64,000 bases of DNA from assembly GCF_005281615.1 (NCBI RefSeq), contig NZ_SZZM01000004.1, positions 124,001-188,000 of the forward strand, in the 5' to 3' direction. A program made the translations under genes and the position numbers. Source of the DNA: Rhodoligotrophos defluvii. GTDB lineage: Bacteria > Pseudomonadota > Alphaproteobacteria > Rhizobiales > Im1. Position 1 is the first letter of the stretch; every line of letters begins with the position of its first letter. The notes beneath the pieces were generated by a model. The model was not told where the DNA came from. It worked only from the letters and a program-made list of their open reading frames with translations, and did not search any database. Shown piece after piece: positions 37,089 to 46,911 of the stretch.

Positions 37089-38252
37089 CTATTCGACGTC
37101 GTATCCGCGCCAGTCGCGAACGATGCGAACACGCCCACTTTGCCTGTCCCATCGGTAGACCCGATAGGACTGCTTGAGGCGGAAGTGGTTTTCGGGAGAC
37201 CACTGGATCGGGCCTGCACGCAAGCCCTTGGTGTCGATGCTGAGATTGGCCATGGCCTCTGCGAGGCCCGCGCCCGTGACAGGCCAACCGGCCTTCTCGA
37301 AGGCTGCCTCTATGGCCATGCCGGCGATCCAGCCTTCCGCCATCTGATCCGCCGGAAAGGTCGCCTTCGCGGCTGCGGCCGCTGCGGAGATCTCTTCATG
37401 CACCGGAAGGCGCTCGCTGAAAAGTGCATTGGTCCCGATGGCATAGAAGCCTTCGTCGCCTAGCCGAGCCAATTCCTGCTCGGCTTCGATATGCGCCCAG
37501 GTAATGTAATTGCCAGTCCAGCCCAGCTTGCGCAGGCTCTCGAATGTCCTCACTTCGGTCACCCACGGCGCCCAGGTATAGACCCAATCGGGCCTGGTCC
37601 GGTTTAGGCTGGTTGCGAAGGAGGTGTAATCTGCGGAGGCCGGTGGAATAATCTGCTTGTCGGTGACCTTCATCCCCCGTTCACCGGCAAGCTTCTCCGC
37701 GAAATCGATCCCGGCGCGCGAAATTGGAATCGTCGCTGCCACCAGACCGAGAGTGACCTTTTCCTCGCCGGACTGCGACTCTATGAAGTCAATCGATGCG
37801 AGACTGTCATATGTCGCCGCATACCCGGTGGTGCAGAACAGGGTCGGCTCGGCCGGCGGAAAGACCTCCTCCGGACACACCGAACTGGCGAACAGCAGGG
37901 GCACGCCCGCCCGCACGGAGTCGGCGATCATGGGCGCGAAGGTGGAAGATAGGCTGGCATTGACCAACAGCACCACCTGATCCTGGTTGATCAGACGCTT
38001 CGTATTCGCCGCTGCCTTGGACGGTTCGCCTTGATCGTCCAGCAAGATCAGGTCGATCTTACGGCCATTGAGGCCGCCATCGCCGTTGAGCCTGTTGATA
38101 TAGAGGCTCAGTCCTTCCATGGCGGCAGCGTAGTTTCCCGACGCAGGTCCGGTGAGCGCTGCGCTCACCCCGACCTTGTAAGCCTCGTCAGCCAATGCAG
38201 GTCCAGACACGCAGGCCAGCAGCAACACGGCCATCTTTGCCTTGAGCTTCAC
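37089..38252 (-). CDS. branched-chain-type ABC transporter substrate-binding protein (second Liv system)
   Basis: 387 residues. GTG 38252 is favoured because AAAGGGGTGGGG precedes it at a suitable distance and it opens a signal peptide (MKLKAKMAVLLLACVSGPALA); GTG 38261 abuts the ribosome site. The mature protein has YKVGVSAALTGPASGNYAAA and GDGGLNGRKIDLILLDDQGE, type I receptor features. Lying directly after 3-hydroxyanthranilate dioxygenase, it may bind an aromatic or amino acid related to that pathway. Confidence 0.88.
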   Translation of the reverse strand: MKLKAKMAVLLLACVSGPALADEAYKVGVSAALTGPASGNYAAAMEGLSLYINRLNGDGGLNGRKIDLILLDDQGEPSKAAANTKRLINQDQVVLLVNASLSSTFAPMIADSVRAGVPLLFASSVCPEEVFPPAEPTLFCTTGYAATYDSLASIDFIESQSGEEKVTLGLVAATIPISRAGIDFAEKLAGERGMKVTDKQIIPPASADYTSFATSLNRTRPDWVYTWAPWVTEVRTFESLRKLGWTGNYITWAHIEAEQELARLGDEGFYAIGTNALFSERLPVHEEISAAAAAAKATFPADQMAEGWIAGMAIEAAFEKAGWPVTGAGLAEAMANLSIDTKGLRAGPIQWSPENHFRLKQSYRVYRWDRQSGRVRIVRDWRGYDVE

Positions 38253-38305
38253 GATCCCCACCCCTTTTTATGTTCGTAGCGTCAGCTTGCTTCATGTCGC
38301 GGCCG

Positions 38306-38878
<573 letters not shown>

Positions 38879-39733
38879 TCAGGACCAACCTGACCTGTAG
38901 GTCGCGTAGACTGGGCTCCAGCCAAATGTTTCGCGCATGCGACTGTTGCTGGCCCGGCAGGATGCCCAGACCACAGCGCCACCCGGTTTCGGGCTCGGTC
39001 CGCGCTCTACGGCGGCGATGTGCTGGAAGAGCGTCGCATAAGGTACCGGCTCATCGTCTACGACATTGAATACGGTGCGTTTCGGCTCATGCTCGAGGGC
39101 TGTGATGACGGCTCGCGCATAGTCCACAACGTGTATGAGCGAGATGAATCCACGACCATCTCCCGGAAGCGACAGGGAGCCGTCACGTGCCGCGGCACGC
39201 CACGCTTCGTCTTGCCCTGCATGGGGGCCGTACAGAATCCCGCCGCGTAGTATCGTCCAGCCCAGGCCGCTTTCCTTGACCAGTCGCTCCATTTCGATAG
39301 AGGACTCCGTTGCCCGCGTGGGATGCGGCGGGGCGTCCTCGTCGCGGAGCTGATCCGTCCCATCGGCGGTCAGATGGACGACACCCTGTTGTATGTAGCG
39401 CTCCACGCCCAGGTCGCGACAGGCGTTCAGCAGGTTGGCCGTTCCCTCGGTCCGGATCCGGTCGTTGAGTGTCCAGTCTACCGGTTGGCCAGGACGCGGA
39501 ACGGCTGTCGCGACATGAATGGCGGCATCGCACGAGCGAAGTGGCGCCCGCAGATCAGCCGGACTGAGGATGTTCCCCACGGCGCATTCGATGCCGAGTT
39601 GGCTCAGCCATCCAGCGGCTTCTCCTTCGAGAACCAGGGCAACAACCTTGTGGCCGCGCTCAACCAGCCGGGGCATCAGTTGCCGGCCGATGACGCCCGT
39701 CCCTCCGACGACGAATACCCGCATCGCGTTCAT
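38879..39733 (-). CDS. NAD(P)-binding epimerase/dehydratase-like protein (extended SDR)
   Basis: 284 residues. The Rossmann nucleotide motif is MRVFVVGGTGVIGRQLMPRL; CDAAIHVATAVPRPG and the C-terminal GWTILRGGILYGPHAG and VDYARAVITALEH follow the extended/atypical SDR pattern. The usual catalytic YxxxK is not evident: the region reads RATESSIEMERLVKESG. It may therefore be a reductase with an altered site or a non-catalytic binding protein. Its start overlaps the NTF2-like gene by 4 bases. Confidence 0.8.
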   Translation of the reverse strand: MNAMRVFVVGGTGVIGRQLMPRLVERGHKVVALVLEGEAAGWLSQLGIECAVGNILSPADLRAPLRSCDAAIHVATAVPRPGQPVDWTLNDRIRTEGTANLLNACRDLGVERYIQQGVVHLTADGTDQLRDEDAPPHPTRATESSIEMERLVKESGLGWTILRGGILYGPHAGQDEAWRAAARDGSLSLPGDGRGFISLIHVVDYARAVITALEHEPKRTVFNVVDDEPVPYATLFQHIAAVERGPSPKPGGAVVWASCRASNSRMRETFGWSPVYATYRSGWS

Positions 39734-40152
39734 GCCGCCTGCTCACGGGCACCGATTTGCGAGAGCAAGCTGCCGAGATCGTAGTACGTCCTTTCGCCTG
39801 CGAGCAGACCGTCCCGAAAAGTGAGAAAGCACACGAGCGGGAAGTCTATCCGGCGTCCTGTCGGTTCTTCACCAACGAAAGAGCCCTGGTGTCTTCCCTG
39901 GTACCGGGCTTCCGAAACGATGTTGTTGTTGTCGAGGCGGTGCCGCTTTTCGCTCACCACGATCAGATCGAAAGCTTTCCACCAGAGCCCGTAATACTCA
40001 GCCGCCCCCTTGTGCCCCACATAATTGATCATCCGAGCCCGGTCTTCGAACAGACATTCGGGGTGGAGCGTCGCGAGGGTAGCCTCCATGTCATGTTCGT
40101 TCTCAGCAAGCAAATGCTGCTTCAGGATCGCAAGGTTCTTTTCGAACTCCAT
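39730..40152 (-). CDS. NTF2/SnoaL-like fold protein
   Basis: 140 residues from ATG 40152, with GGGAG 8 bases upstream; the open frame continues upstream but without family sequence. A cone-shaped NTF2-like barrel is suggested by LLAENEHDMEATLATLHPEC, AAEYYGLWWKAFDLIVV, RYQGRHQGSFVGEEPTGRRI and CFLTFRDGLLAGERTYYDLG. Relatives act as small isomerases, cyclases or hydratases, or only bind ligands. Coupled by a 4-base overlap to the SDR gene, so the two may act on one intermediate. Confidence 0.8.
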   Translation of the reverse strand: MEFEKNLAILKQHLLAENEHDMEATLATLHPECLFEDRARMINYVGHKGAAEYYGLWWKAFDLIVVSEKRHRLDNNNIVSEARYQGRHQGSFVGEEPTGRRIDFPLVCFLTFRDGLLAGERTYYDLGSLLSQIGAREQAA

Positions 40153-40259
40153 GATGGAACTCCCACTCTTTATTCGCGAGCAGGGATAGCGGTCACGAGC
40201 AAAGCCTGGAAGTTCCAAAAACCGCGATACGGACTGGGCCAATCACGACCCGCGCGCGG

Positions 40260-41717
40260 TCAGGCGAATTGTGGAAAGTGGTCTGCGATGGCGTCGTAAA
40301 GGCGCCCCACGAGTGCTTTGGCGCGTCTCTCGTGAATGTTGGTGAAGCCGAGGATGAGCCCTTGCTTCTGGGGACCTGACCAATAGCGGTCAGACAGCGC
40401 CTCCACCGCCAGCCCGCTTCGATAAAGAAGCCGGCTGATCTCGCTATCGTGTCCCACCTGCGGAAGCCTGGCGATCAGATGCATTCCGCCCTGGTTCTGG
40501 TCGACCGACAGGCGATCGTCGAATCTCATCGAAATGGCGCGCAGCAAAGCGATGCGGCGCTTGCTATAGAGGTCGCGCATCCGCTTGACATGTCTTGCAA
40601 AATACCCTTCGTTCATAAAATCGGCGACAATGGCCTGCTCGAAGGGTGACCGGCCGGCATTGGCTGACCTAGCCGCAGCAGCTAGCCGCGCGAGGAGGAT
40701 CTCCGGAGCAACCATGTAGCCCAGACGCAAAGCCGGAAAGAGGACCTTGCTGAAGCTGCCGACATAGATAACGCGATCAGATCGATCCATGGCCTTCATT
40801 GCGGGCTGGCGGACACCGCAATAGTGAAACTCGCCGTCGAAGTCGTCTTCTACGATCCAAGAATGGTTCGAGCCGGCCCAATCCAGAAACAGCGATCGCC
40901 GCGCGACCGTCATGGTCGTGCAAAGCGGCTGCTGATGCGCGGGCGTTAAAATCGCAAGGGACGCGTTGGGGCAGTGCATCATTGCCTCCGAGAGATCGGC
41001 GCCGCATTCGTCTATCTCGAGCGGCACCAACCCGGCTCCCATTGACCGGAGGAGGAATTGGGCACGAAAATAACCGGGGTTTTCGAACCAGACCGGATTG
41101 CCAGGCTGGAGCAGGGCGCGCGCGATCAACTCGAGCGCGCCCTGGTAGCCATTCGTGATGATTATGTTCTCGGCCGAGCACTGAATTCCCCGTGAGACGA
41201 GAAGATAACTCGCGATCGCGCGCCGCAAAGGTTCAAATCCGAGCTCGTTGGGGTAGTCCATCTGGCGCGGACTCATTCTGCGTGCCCTGCAACTCGCCAG
41301 CCTCGCCCATGTCTTGTATGGAAATTGGTCAAGCGCGGGAAGGCCGATCTGAAACGGCAGCGGTTCGGCTTTTTCCCCATTTATTCCGGTCGCTTCGGCG
41401 CTCAGGCTCCTCTCCTCGGTCGCTTCAGCGCCGGACGATAAACCTTGGTCAGTGACGACGGTGCCAACGCGCCCTTGAGCAACCACCAACCCTTCGCCCT
41501 GGAGCCTGGCATAGGCTACGTCGACCGTACCCCGTGCGATTCCAAGGTGTGAAGCAAGAGCGCGGGACGAGGGCAATCGATCGCCAGCCCCAAGAACCCC
41601 TTTTTGGATGGCGCCACGGACACGTTGATAGATCTGCTCGTGGAACGGCATTACCGCATCACTCGTGAGTGGCTGCTGAAGCTGAAGAAGACGACTGTCA
41701 CGCGCTGTGAATTCCAT
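40260..41717 (-). CDS. MocR-family transcriptional regulator (GntR-aminotransferase fusion)
   Basis: 485 residues from ATG 41717 (AGGA 7 bases upstream). The winged helix reads PFHEQIYQRVRGAIQKGVLG, LPSSRALASHLGIARGTVDV. The aminotransferase-like domain has IITNGYQGALELIARALLQP, SWIVEDDFDGEFHYCG (PLP-contact Asp) and the PLP Lys in YVGSFSKVLFPALRLGYM. It lies inside the twelve-gene cluster, 224 bases after the aspartate-dehydrogenase-like gene, so it may control the genes downstream from an internal promoter. A fragment of another MocR gene lies at 46440. Confidence 0.88.
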   Translation of the reverse strand: MEFTARDSRLLQLQQPLTSDAVMPFHEQIYQRVRGAIQKGVLGAGDRLPSSRALASHLGIARGTVDVAYARLQGEGLVVAQGRVGTVVTDQGLSSGAEATEERSLSAEATGINGEKAEPLPFQIGLPALDQFPYKTWARLASCRARRMSPRQMDYPNELGFEPLRRAIASYLLVSRGIQCSAENIIITNGYQGALELIARALLQPGNPVWFENPGYFRAQFLLRSMGAGLVPLEIDECGADLSEAMMHCPNASLAILTPAHQQPLCTTMTVARRSLFLDWAGSNHSWIVEDDFDGEFHYCGVRQPAMKAMDRSDRVIYVGSFSKVLFPALRLGYMVAPEILLARLAAAARSANAGRSPFEQAIVADFMNEGYFARHVKRMRDLYSKRRIALLRAISMRFDDRLSVDQNQGGMHLIARLPQVGHDSEISRLLYRSGLAVEALSDRYWSGPQKQGLILGFTNIHERRAKALVGRLYDAIADHFPQFA

Positions 41718-41941
41718 CGTACAATCCTGCGATGGCAGCCCCACATCCAGATCGATACATACTCGTCTCGGCGATGCTGACGCGTCACCCACTCCCAGTC
41801 TATCGCGGGTGCGCGAGGGCGTTCAATCATGGCAAAACGCCGGCAGGCCGACATGGCCCTCCTCGACGCTTATGGGTGGCCGGAGTCATCTCGACCAAGG
41901 CCATGTGCAAATCGGCGCCGCGCCACTCCGACATCAGCCTG

Positions 41942-42778
41942 CTATAGCGCCACCGGCAAGAACCTGTTCTCGAGAGTTCGTACTATGCTCAAGGCTGTCA
42001 TCAGAGAAGATTTTGGATTGTCCTTCACCGGCACGGCGTCGATCTTGAATTCCAGGGATCCAAACACGCCGCGGGCGCGGACGTAGTGTTCATTTCTCTG
42101 CAGCTTTGGATCGGCGATCAGCGTGCTCCGTATCTGCACAACGTCTCCAACCGCCAGGCGGATGGTTGCCGCTACATTTGCATTTTGGGGAAACAGTTCC
42201 GCCGCCCGTTCCGCATTTCCCGTAAACACCACGACACGTTCGTCGCAGCCATCGAGGTCGATAAAGTCATCCGCCGCGGTTCCGCGCCATGCCACGGGAG
42301 GCTTGGCGATTACGTGCTCGACGGTTTCCACCCCCGCTATTGCGGCGGCGCGCAGGCCGTCAATACCGCCGATTGCGCCAGGTATCACAAGCAACTGGCG
42401 GCCTGCGGCCTGCGCCAGCTGCAATATCTCTGACCTGAGTGCTTGATCCATCAGCGCCGCCGTGGAAACGAGGGCGAAATCGCTCGGAATCGAGAATGCA
42501 GCGACCGCCCATGGCGCCACCGCTGAACGGCCAGCGATCTCCAACACCAGGTCGGGTGCCAGGTCTTTCAGCTCGCTCGGCTTTGCAACAACCCTGGCGC
42601 CTTTGGGAAGATCGCTGCGAGGCACGGTCACATGTCGGACGACCACGCCGACAACGTCTGCGGCCACGTCGCGATGCTGGCTCAAAAGCTGGCTGACATG
42701 CCGTGCGAGAGCACCCCAGCCGACGATGCATATGCGGCCAGGCCTGCGGGCTCTCGCATCGGTAGCAAGTCCCGTCAT
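41942..42778 (-). CDS. aspartate dehydrogenase family protein (NadX-like)
   Basis: 278 residues. N-terminal Rossmann motif ICIVGWGALARHVSQLL; the family block LLVIPGAIGGIDGLRAAAIA; ELFPQNANVAATIRLAVGD; and a C-terminal DPKLQRNEHYVRARGVFGSL then NPKSSLMTALSIVRTLENR. Known relatives oxidise L-aspartate to iminosuccinate (NadX) or act on related amino acids in catabolic clusters. The usual 'GxGxIG' loop is altered (GWGALA). It starts 4 bases after the DapA-like gene, implying that both act on one substrate. Confidence 0.85.
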   Translation of the reverse strand: MTGLATDARARRPGRICIVGWGALARHVSQLLSQHRDVAADVVGVVVRHVTVPRSDLPKGARVVAKPSELKDLAPDLVLEIAGRSAVAPWAVAAFSIPSDFALVSTAALMDQALRSEILQLAQAAGRQLLVIPGAIGGIDGLRAAAIAGVETVEHVIAKPPVAWRGTAADDFIDLDGCDERVVVFTGNAERAAELFPQNANVAATIRLAVGDVVQIRSTLIADPKLQRNEHYVRARGVFGSLEFKIDAVPVKDNPKSSLMTALSIVRTLENRFLPVAL

Positions 42779-42782
42779 CGAC

Positions 42783-43739
42783 TCAGCCCACGATCAGCCC
42801 GCAACGTTCAAAGGCGGTACGCGTCGCGATCTTCTCCTCGTTGGTCAGCGGCAACAATGGCATCCGAACCGTTCCGCCTACCTGGCCAAGAAGTTCCTGC
42901 CAGTACTTCTGATGGGCATGCGGCTTCTCGGCGGGACGTGTCGACCTCAGAGCAGCACGGACCGGGTCGAGGCTGTCGCGGATGCGCCGCGCCTCCTCTC
43001 TTTTCCCTGCGAAGGCGAGATCGGTATACTCGCGCATGCGCTTATCGCGCGCGGTTTGCAGCAGGTAGGGAGGAGAAGAGCAGAGGTAAAGCTGCCACCC
43101 CAGATCGAGGATATTGTCCAACCACTCTTCTTCGGACGCCGTGCTCACGAGAATTCGGTCGCCGGCAAGCCTCGTCAGCTCGGCATACATGTGCCGCGGG
43201 ACGCTGTATTTGATGGCAACGACGTTCTCGATGTCTGCCAGACGATTGCAGAGTTCCGGACTCATGAGGTATCCGCTGTCGGGATGGCTCCAGAGCGCGA
43301 TTCCGATGTCGACCGCCTGCGCGATGGCCGAGTAGTAGTTCAGAAGCGTCTCGTCGTGAGCCTTGAAGAAGTGCAGCACGGGCGCATGCACCACGATGTA
43401 GTCCGCGCCCACCGCCTGAGCATGGCGTGCCAGCTCGATCACGGTGTCTAGGTTCTGATCGGAGCACGACATGATCGTTGCCGCTCTGCCTGCACACGCA
43501 TCGACTGCAAGTTCGAAACTGCGCTTGCGTTCTTCCAGTGACATGGAAAAAAATTCGCCCTGTTTACCGGCGATGAAGAGACCGTCTATAGACAGATCTT
43601 CGACCCAGTGGTCGACGTTCTTCCGCCAGCCCGGCTCGTCGATGGCTCCGGTCGGCGTGAACGGCGTCAACGCCGCCGCCCAGATGCCTTTCATATGTTG
43701 CCGCGCGTAGGCCTTGGCGTCCTTCTTGGCGTACTTCAT
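42783..43739 (-). CDS. dihydrodipicolinate synthase/N-acetylneuraminate lyase superfamily protein with altered active site
   Basis: 318 residues from ATG 43739 (GAGG 6 bases upstream). It has the TIM-barrel opening KGIWAAALTPFTPTGAIDEP and the Schiff-base Lys177 in VVAIKYSVPR. The pyruvate-carboxylate loop that is normally GTTGE reads AGKQGEF (Lys59, Gln60), and the place of the catalytic Tyr reads APVLHFFKAHDE without Tyr. It is thus an aldolase/lyase-type enzyme unlikely to use pyruvate in the standard way. Forty-six bases downstream of the aldehyde dehydrogenase, which could oxidise an aldehyde it releases. Confidence 0.85.
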   Translation of the reverse strand: MKYAKKDAKAYARQHMKGIWAAALTPFTPTGAIDEPGWRKNVDHWVEDLSIDGLFIAGKQGEFFSMSLEERKRSFELAVDACAGRAATIMSCSDQNLDTVIELARHAQAVGADYIVVHAPVLHFFKAHDETLLNYYSAIAQAVDIGIALWSHPDSGYLMSPELCNRLADIENVVAIKYSVPRHMYAELTRLAGDRILVSTASEEEWLDNILDLGWQLYLCSSPPYLLQTARDKRMREYTDLAFAGKREEARRIRDSLDPVRAALRSTRPAEKPHAHQKYWQELLGQVGGTVRMPLLPLTNEEKIATRTAFERCGLIVG

Positions 43740-43785
43740 CGAGGTCCTCACACCCGAATTTGGCGTGAACTGCTGGCCGGCATGC

Positions 43786-45216
43786 TCAGGCCATCCGATG
43801 GGAGACGGTCTTGACAATGGTGTAGTTCAAGATGCCTTCCGCGCCCCCTTCGCGCCCATAACCACTCTCTTTCACGCCGCCGAAAGGGGTCTCCGCCACG
43901 GATGCCTCCAACGTATTGATGGAGAGATTTCCTGCCTCGATGCAATCAGCGAGATAATCCACGTTGCGGGCAGAATGGGTGAACCCGTAAGCGGCCAGTC
44001 CGAAGGGGAGGGCGTTGGCCTTCTCGACCGCCTCTTCAAGAGACGCCACCGGATTGATGATAGCCAAGGGGCCGAAGGGCTCCTCTCGCATAGCCCGTGC
44101 GTCGTCGGGAAGTTCCGCGAAGACGGTGGGGGCAAAGAAATAACCCCGGTTGCCCAGACGGTCCCCTCCGGTGAGAAGTCGGCCTCCCTTCGCGCTCGCA
44201 TCCGCAACAAGACCCTCCAGTGCCCCCACGCGACGCTGGTTGGCCAAAGGGCCTACATTCGTATCGGCATGAAGGCCGTTGCCGACCTTCATCGCGCGCG
44301 TGCGTTCCACGAAGGCCTTTGAAAAGGCGTTGAAAACATCCTGATGCACAAAAAAGCGGGTCGGCGAGGTGCAGACCTGGCCAGCGTTTCTCATCTTGCG
44401 AACGGCCGACATTTCGGCAGCCGCAGCGGGATCGAAATCGTCGCAGACGATTACGGGCGCATGCCCGCCGAGTTCCATCAACACCGGCTTCATGTGGCGT
44501 GCCGCAAGTTCGGTCAGCCGCTTGCCAACTGCCGTCGAGCCCGTGAAAGCGACCAGTCGGACCTGCTCTCGTGGGATGAGGAACTCGGAAACGCGGGCGG
44601 GAACACCAAAGACGAGGTTCAGCACACCGGGCGGCAGTCCTGCATCGTGAAAGGCGCGCGCGATATGAAGGGCACCGGCCGGTGTTTCTTCGGAGGCCTT
44701 GATGATGATCGAGCAGCCGGCGCCGAGCGCGCCCGCAATCTTTCGACACGGCTGGCTCATGGGAAAGTTCCACGGCGAGAAAGCGGCCACGGTGCCGATC
44801 GGCTGATGAAGAACGATGTAACGGATACCCGGGCCGCTCGGGATTACGCGACCATAGGTGCGCTGCCCTTCGGCAGCGTCCCATTCAATGAATTCACAGC
44901 CACGGATTACCTCAAGACGTGCCTGTTCGAGCGGCTTGCCGTGTTCCAAGGTGATCGCCAGCGCAATTTCTTCGATCCGCTGGCGCATGAGCGAGGCCGC
45001 GCGGAGCATGATCTGCGCACGAGCCGCAGGCGCTGTCCGACTCCATGTGGCAAAGCCGATGGCAGCGGCTTCGAGCGCATCGGCTAAATCTACGTCGTCC
45101 GCTAACGGCACGTCGCCGATCGTCGTTTCGTCGGCCGGGTTGATGACGGGCTCACAAGACGCGGTGTCACGCCAATGGCCGCCGATATAAAGCTGCAGCC
45201 GCGGATAGTACGTCAT
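43786..45216 (-). CDS. NAD(P)-dependent aldehyde dehydrogenase, succinate-semialdehyde dehydrogenase type
   Basis: 476 residues from ATG 45216, which gives the normal family start MTYYPRLQLYIGGHWRD; upstream GTG/ATG codons add a few residues. Catalytic features: FSPWNFPMSQP (oxyanion Asn), LMELGGHAPVIV (general base Glu), NAGQVCTSPTRFFVH (nucleophile Cys). NADP-type contacts are in IIIKASEETP and FTGSTAVGKRL. First gene of the twelve-gene minus-strand cluster and divergent from a LysR regulator. Confidence 0.9.
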   Translation of the reverse strand: MTYYPRLQLYIGGHWRDTASCEPVINPADETTIGDVPLADDVDLADALEAAAIGFATWSRTAPAARAQIMLRAASLMRQRIEEIALAITLEHGKPLEQARLEVIRGCEFIEWDAAEGQRTYGRVIPSGPGIRYIVLHQPIGTVAAFSPWNFPMSQPCRKIAGALGAGCSIIIKASEETPAGALHIARAFHDAGLPPGVLNLVFGVPARVSEFLIPREQVRLVAFTGSTAVGKRLTELAARHMKPVLMELGGHAPVIVCDDFDPAAAAEMSAVRKMRNAGQVCTSPTRFFVHQDVFNAFSKAFVERTRAMKVGNGLHADTNVGPLANQRRVGALEGLVADASAKGGRLLTGGDRLGNRGYFFAPTVFAELPDDARAMREEPFGPLAIINPVASLEEAVEKANALPFGLAAYGFTHSARNVDYLADCIEAGNLSINTLEASVAETPFGGVKESGYGREGGAEGILNYTIVKTVSHRMA

Positions 45217-45315
45217 CTGGGCTATCATCCTCACCGACCGAAAAACCGGGCCGTGCCGCGATCGACGCGACGATTGAAAAACAGTTCAATCTATTCGAGA
45301 ATGCTATATTGTGTT

Positions 45316-45325
45316 ATCAATTGAT
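45316..45325. promoter_or_regulatory. palindrome in the divergent lysR control region
   Basis: ATCAATTGAT, a perfect 10-base palindrome, lies 27-36 bases before the lysR start, in an AT-rich stretch (about 45280-45345). LysR proteins bind dyads of this kind near their own promoter. No exact T-N11-A box could be fixed. Confidence 0.35.
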
Positions 45326-45351
45326 GCCTTCTTCTTATAAATGGGCCGCTC

Positions 45352-46263
45352 ATGCAGCGTGTCACGCTCAGACAGATTGAAAGCTTCATCGCTGTCGCGG
45401 AGACCGGCAACTTCTCGCGGGCGTCGCGTAGACTGGGGATTGCCCAGCCGGCGCTGTCCCTCGCCATAAAGGAACTTGAAGCCGAATTGGGGTTGCGGCT
45501 GTTCGATCGAACCACACGAAAGGTGCAGTTGACCGAAGCAGGTAGCGAGTTTTTCGCGTCCGCTGCGCCGATCATGGAAAGTCTTCAGCTGGCACTGGCC
45601 AATATGAGCAACTTGGCGCAGCTCAGGCGTGGGCGCATCAAGGTGGCAGCGCCGCCACTCCTCGCGTCGGCGATCTTGCCCTTGGCGTTGGCCAAATTCC
45701 GGCGCGAGCATCCAGGAATCACCGTTGAAGTTCTGGATGTCGACACGGGAAAAATCGTGGAAAGCGTCACGGCGGGCACCGTCGACTGCGGGCTAGGCAC
45801 TTTTTCCCCGGAAGAGCGCGAGGTCACACGCAAGGTCCTGGCGCGAGATAAGCTACTTCTATTCTGCCCGAAGGATCACGGGCTGGCCGAGCAGCCCCTT
45901 GTTCGATGGGAGCAGCTTGCAGGGTTTCCGCTTGTGACCTTGACCCGCAACAGCGCCATCCGCCTACTTGTTGAGATAGGGTTCGAAACGGCGGGCGTTG
46001 CCGCCAAGCCATCATACGAAGTCTCTCACATCACAACAGCCCTGGCGTTCGTAGGCGCAGGGGTTGGCATCAGCGTTCTGCCGACCTACGCCTTGACTGC
46101 GGTTCAAGACCGATCGCTCAAAGGGGTTCCGCTGGTTGAACCGGAAATGAGCAGGGAGATCGCATTGATCTGGGCGAGCGGCCGTTCGCTGTCGCCCGCG
46201 CTTGCAAAGTTCTCAGAATATATCGCAAAAGCATCAAGATCTCTTATGCCGGAGGAACGATAG
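45352..46263 (+). CDS. LysR family transcriptional regulator
   Basis: 303 residues, ATG 45352. N-terminal helix-turn-helix is typical: VTLRQIESFIAVAETGNFSR, ASRRLGIAQPALSLAIKELE. The effector domain has IKVAAPPLLASAILPLALAK, VDCGLGTFSPEERE and VGAGVGISVLPTYAL. Divergent from the aldehyde dehydrogenase at 45216, so it is the likely activator of the cluster from 45216 to 33583. Confidence 0.93.
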   Translation: MQRVTLRQIESFIAVAETGNFSRASRRLGIAQPALSLAIKELEAELGLRLFDRTTRKVQLTEAGSEFFASAAPIMESLQLALANMSNLAQLRRGRIKVAAPPLLASAILPLALAKFRREHPGITVEVLDVDTGKIVESVTAGTVDCGLGTFSPEEREVTRKVLARDKLLLFCPKDHGLAEQPLVRWEQLAGFPLVTLTRNSAIRLLVEIGFETAGVAAKPSYEVSHITTALAFVGAGVGISVLPTYALTAVQDRSLKGVPLVEPEMSREIALIWASGRSLSPALAKFSEYIAKASRSLMPEER

Positions 46264-46439
46264 AGTTGTCGAAAACAGTTGCCGGCCCGCTATGCACTGA
46301 TGGAAGCTTTTCATCTAACGACTCCCCGCTTCCTTTCCTATGGCGGGCCTCTGCAACTTCTCAGCCCGACATACGGTGTGTTGTTCCGGATGCGGTTCCG
46401 CCGGTGGGTCGCGTGATCATCGGCTTTGTGCCTTCATAG

Positions 46440-46864
46440 TGCATCCGCCCACGCTCTCCCAGGCAGCTCTTGCGGACTTCATGGAGGAAGGTCATTTCGG
46501 CCGCCATCTCCGCCGCATGCGCGTGCTTTATGGCGAGCGGGCGCAAACGCTGAAGGATGCGGTCGGTCGCTATCTCGGCGGTGTGCTTTCGGCTCCGGAA
46601 CCACAAGCGGGAATGCACATGGTGGGCTGGCTTCCCGAGAACATGGATGACCGGCAGGTCGCCTCCGCTGCCGCGCTGGAAGGAATCGAAGCCAGGCCAC
46701 TGTCGCTCTATGGAATGGAGCCTCTCAAGCCGGGGCTGGTCCTCGGCTTCGCGACCGTGCCGGCCTCCGAGACGAACGAAGGCGTCATCAAGCTCGCACG
46801 CGCCATCGAAACAGTGCTGCGAGCACGAGGTGGCCGCCCAGCGCTCTGCGCGGAACCACACTAA
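46440..46864 (+). pseudogene. C-terminal fragment of a MocR-family regulator
   Basis: About 140 codons open and in frame to a TAA at 46864, matching the end of the MocR aminotransferase domain: PPTLSQAALADFMEEGHFGR, HLRRMRVLYGERAQTL, PQAGMHMVGWLPENM and EPLKPGLVLGFATVPASE. No GntR domain or PLP-Lys region precedes it; codons before 46440 do not resemble the family. It is a 5'-truncated relic and differs in sequence from the intact MocR at 40260. Confidence 0.8.
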
Positions 46865-46911
46865 GTTATTGCTTCGCTCGAAAATGCTCAACGACACGCA
46901 GACAGCCGGCG

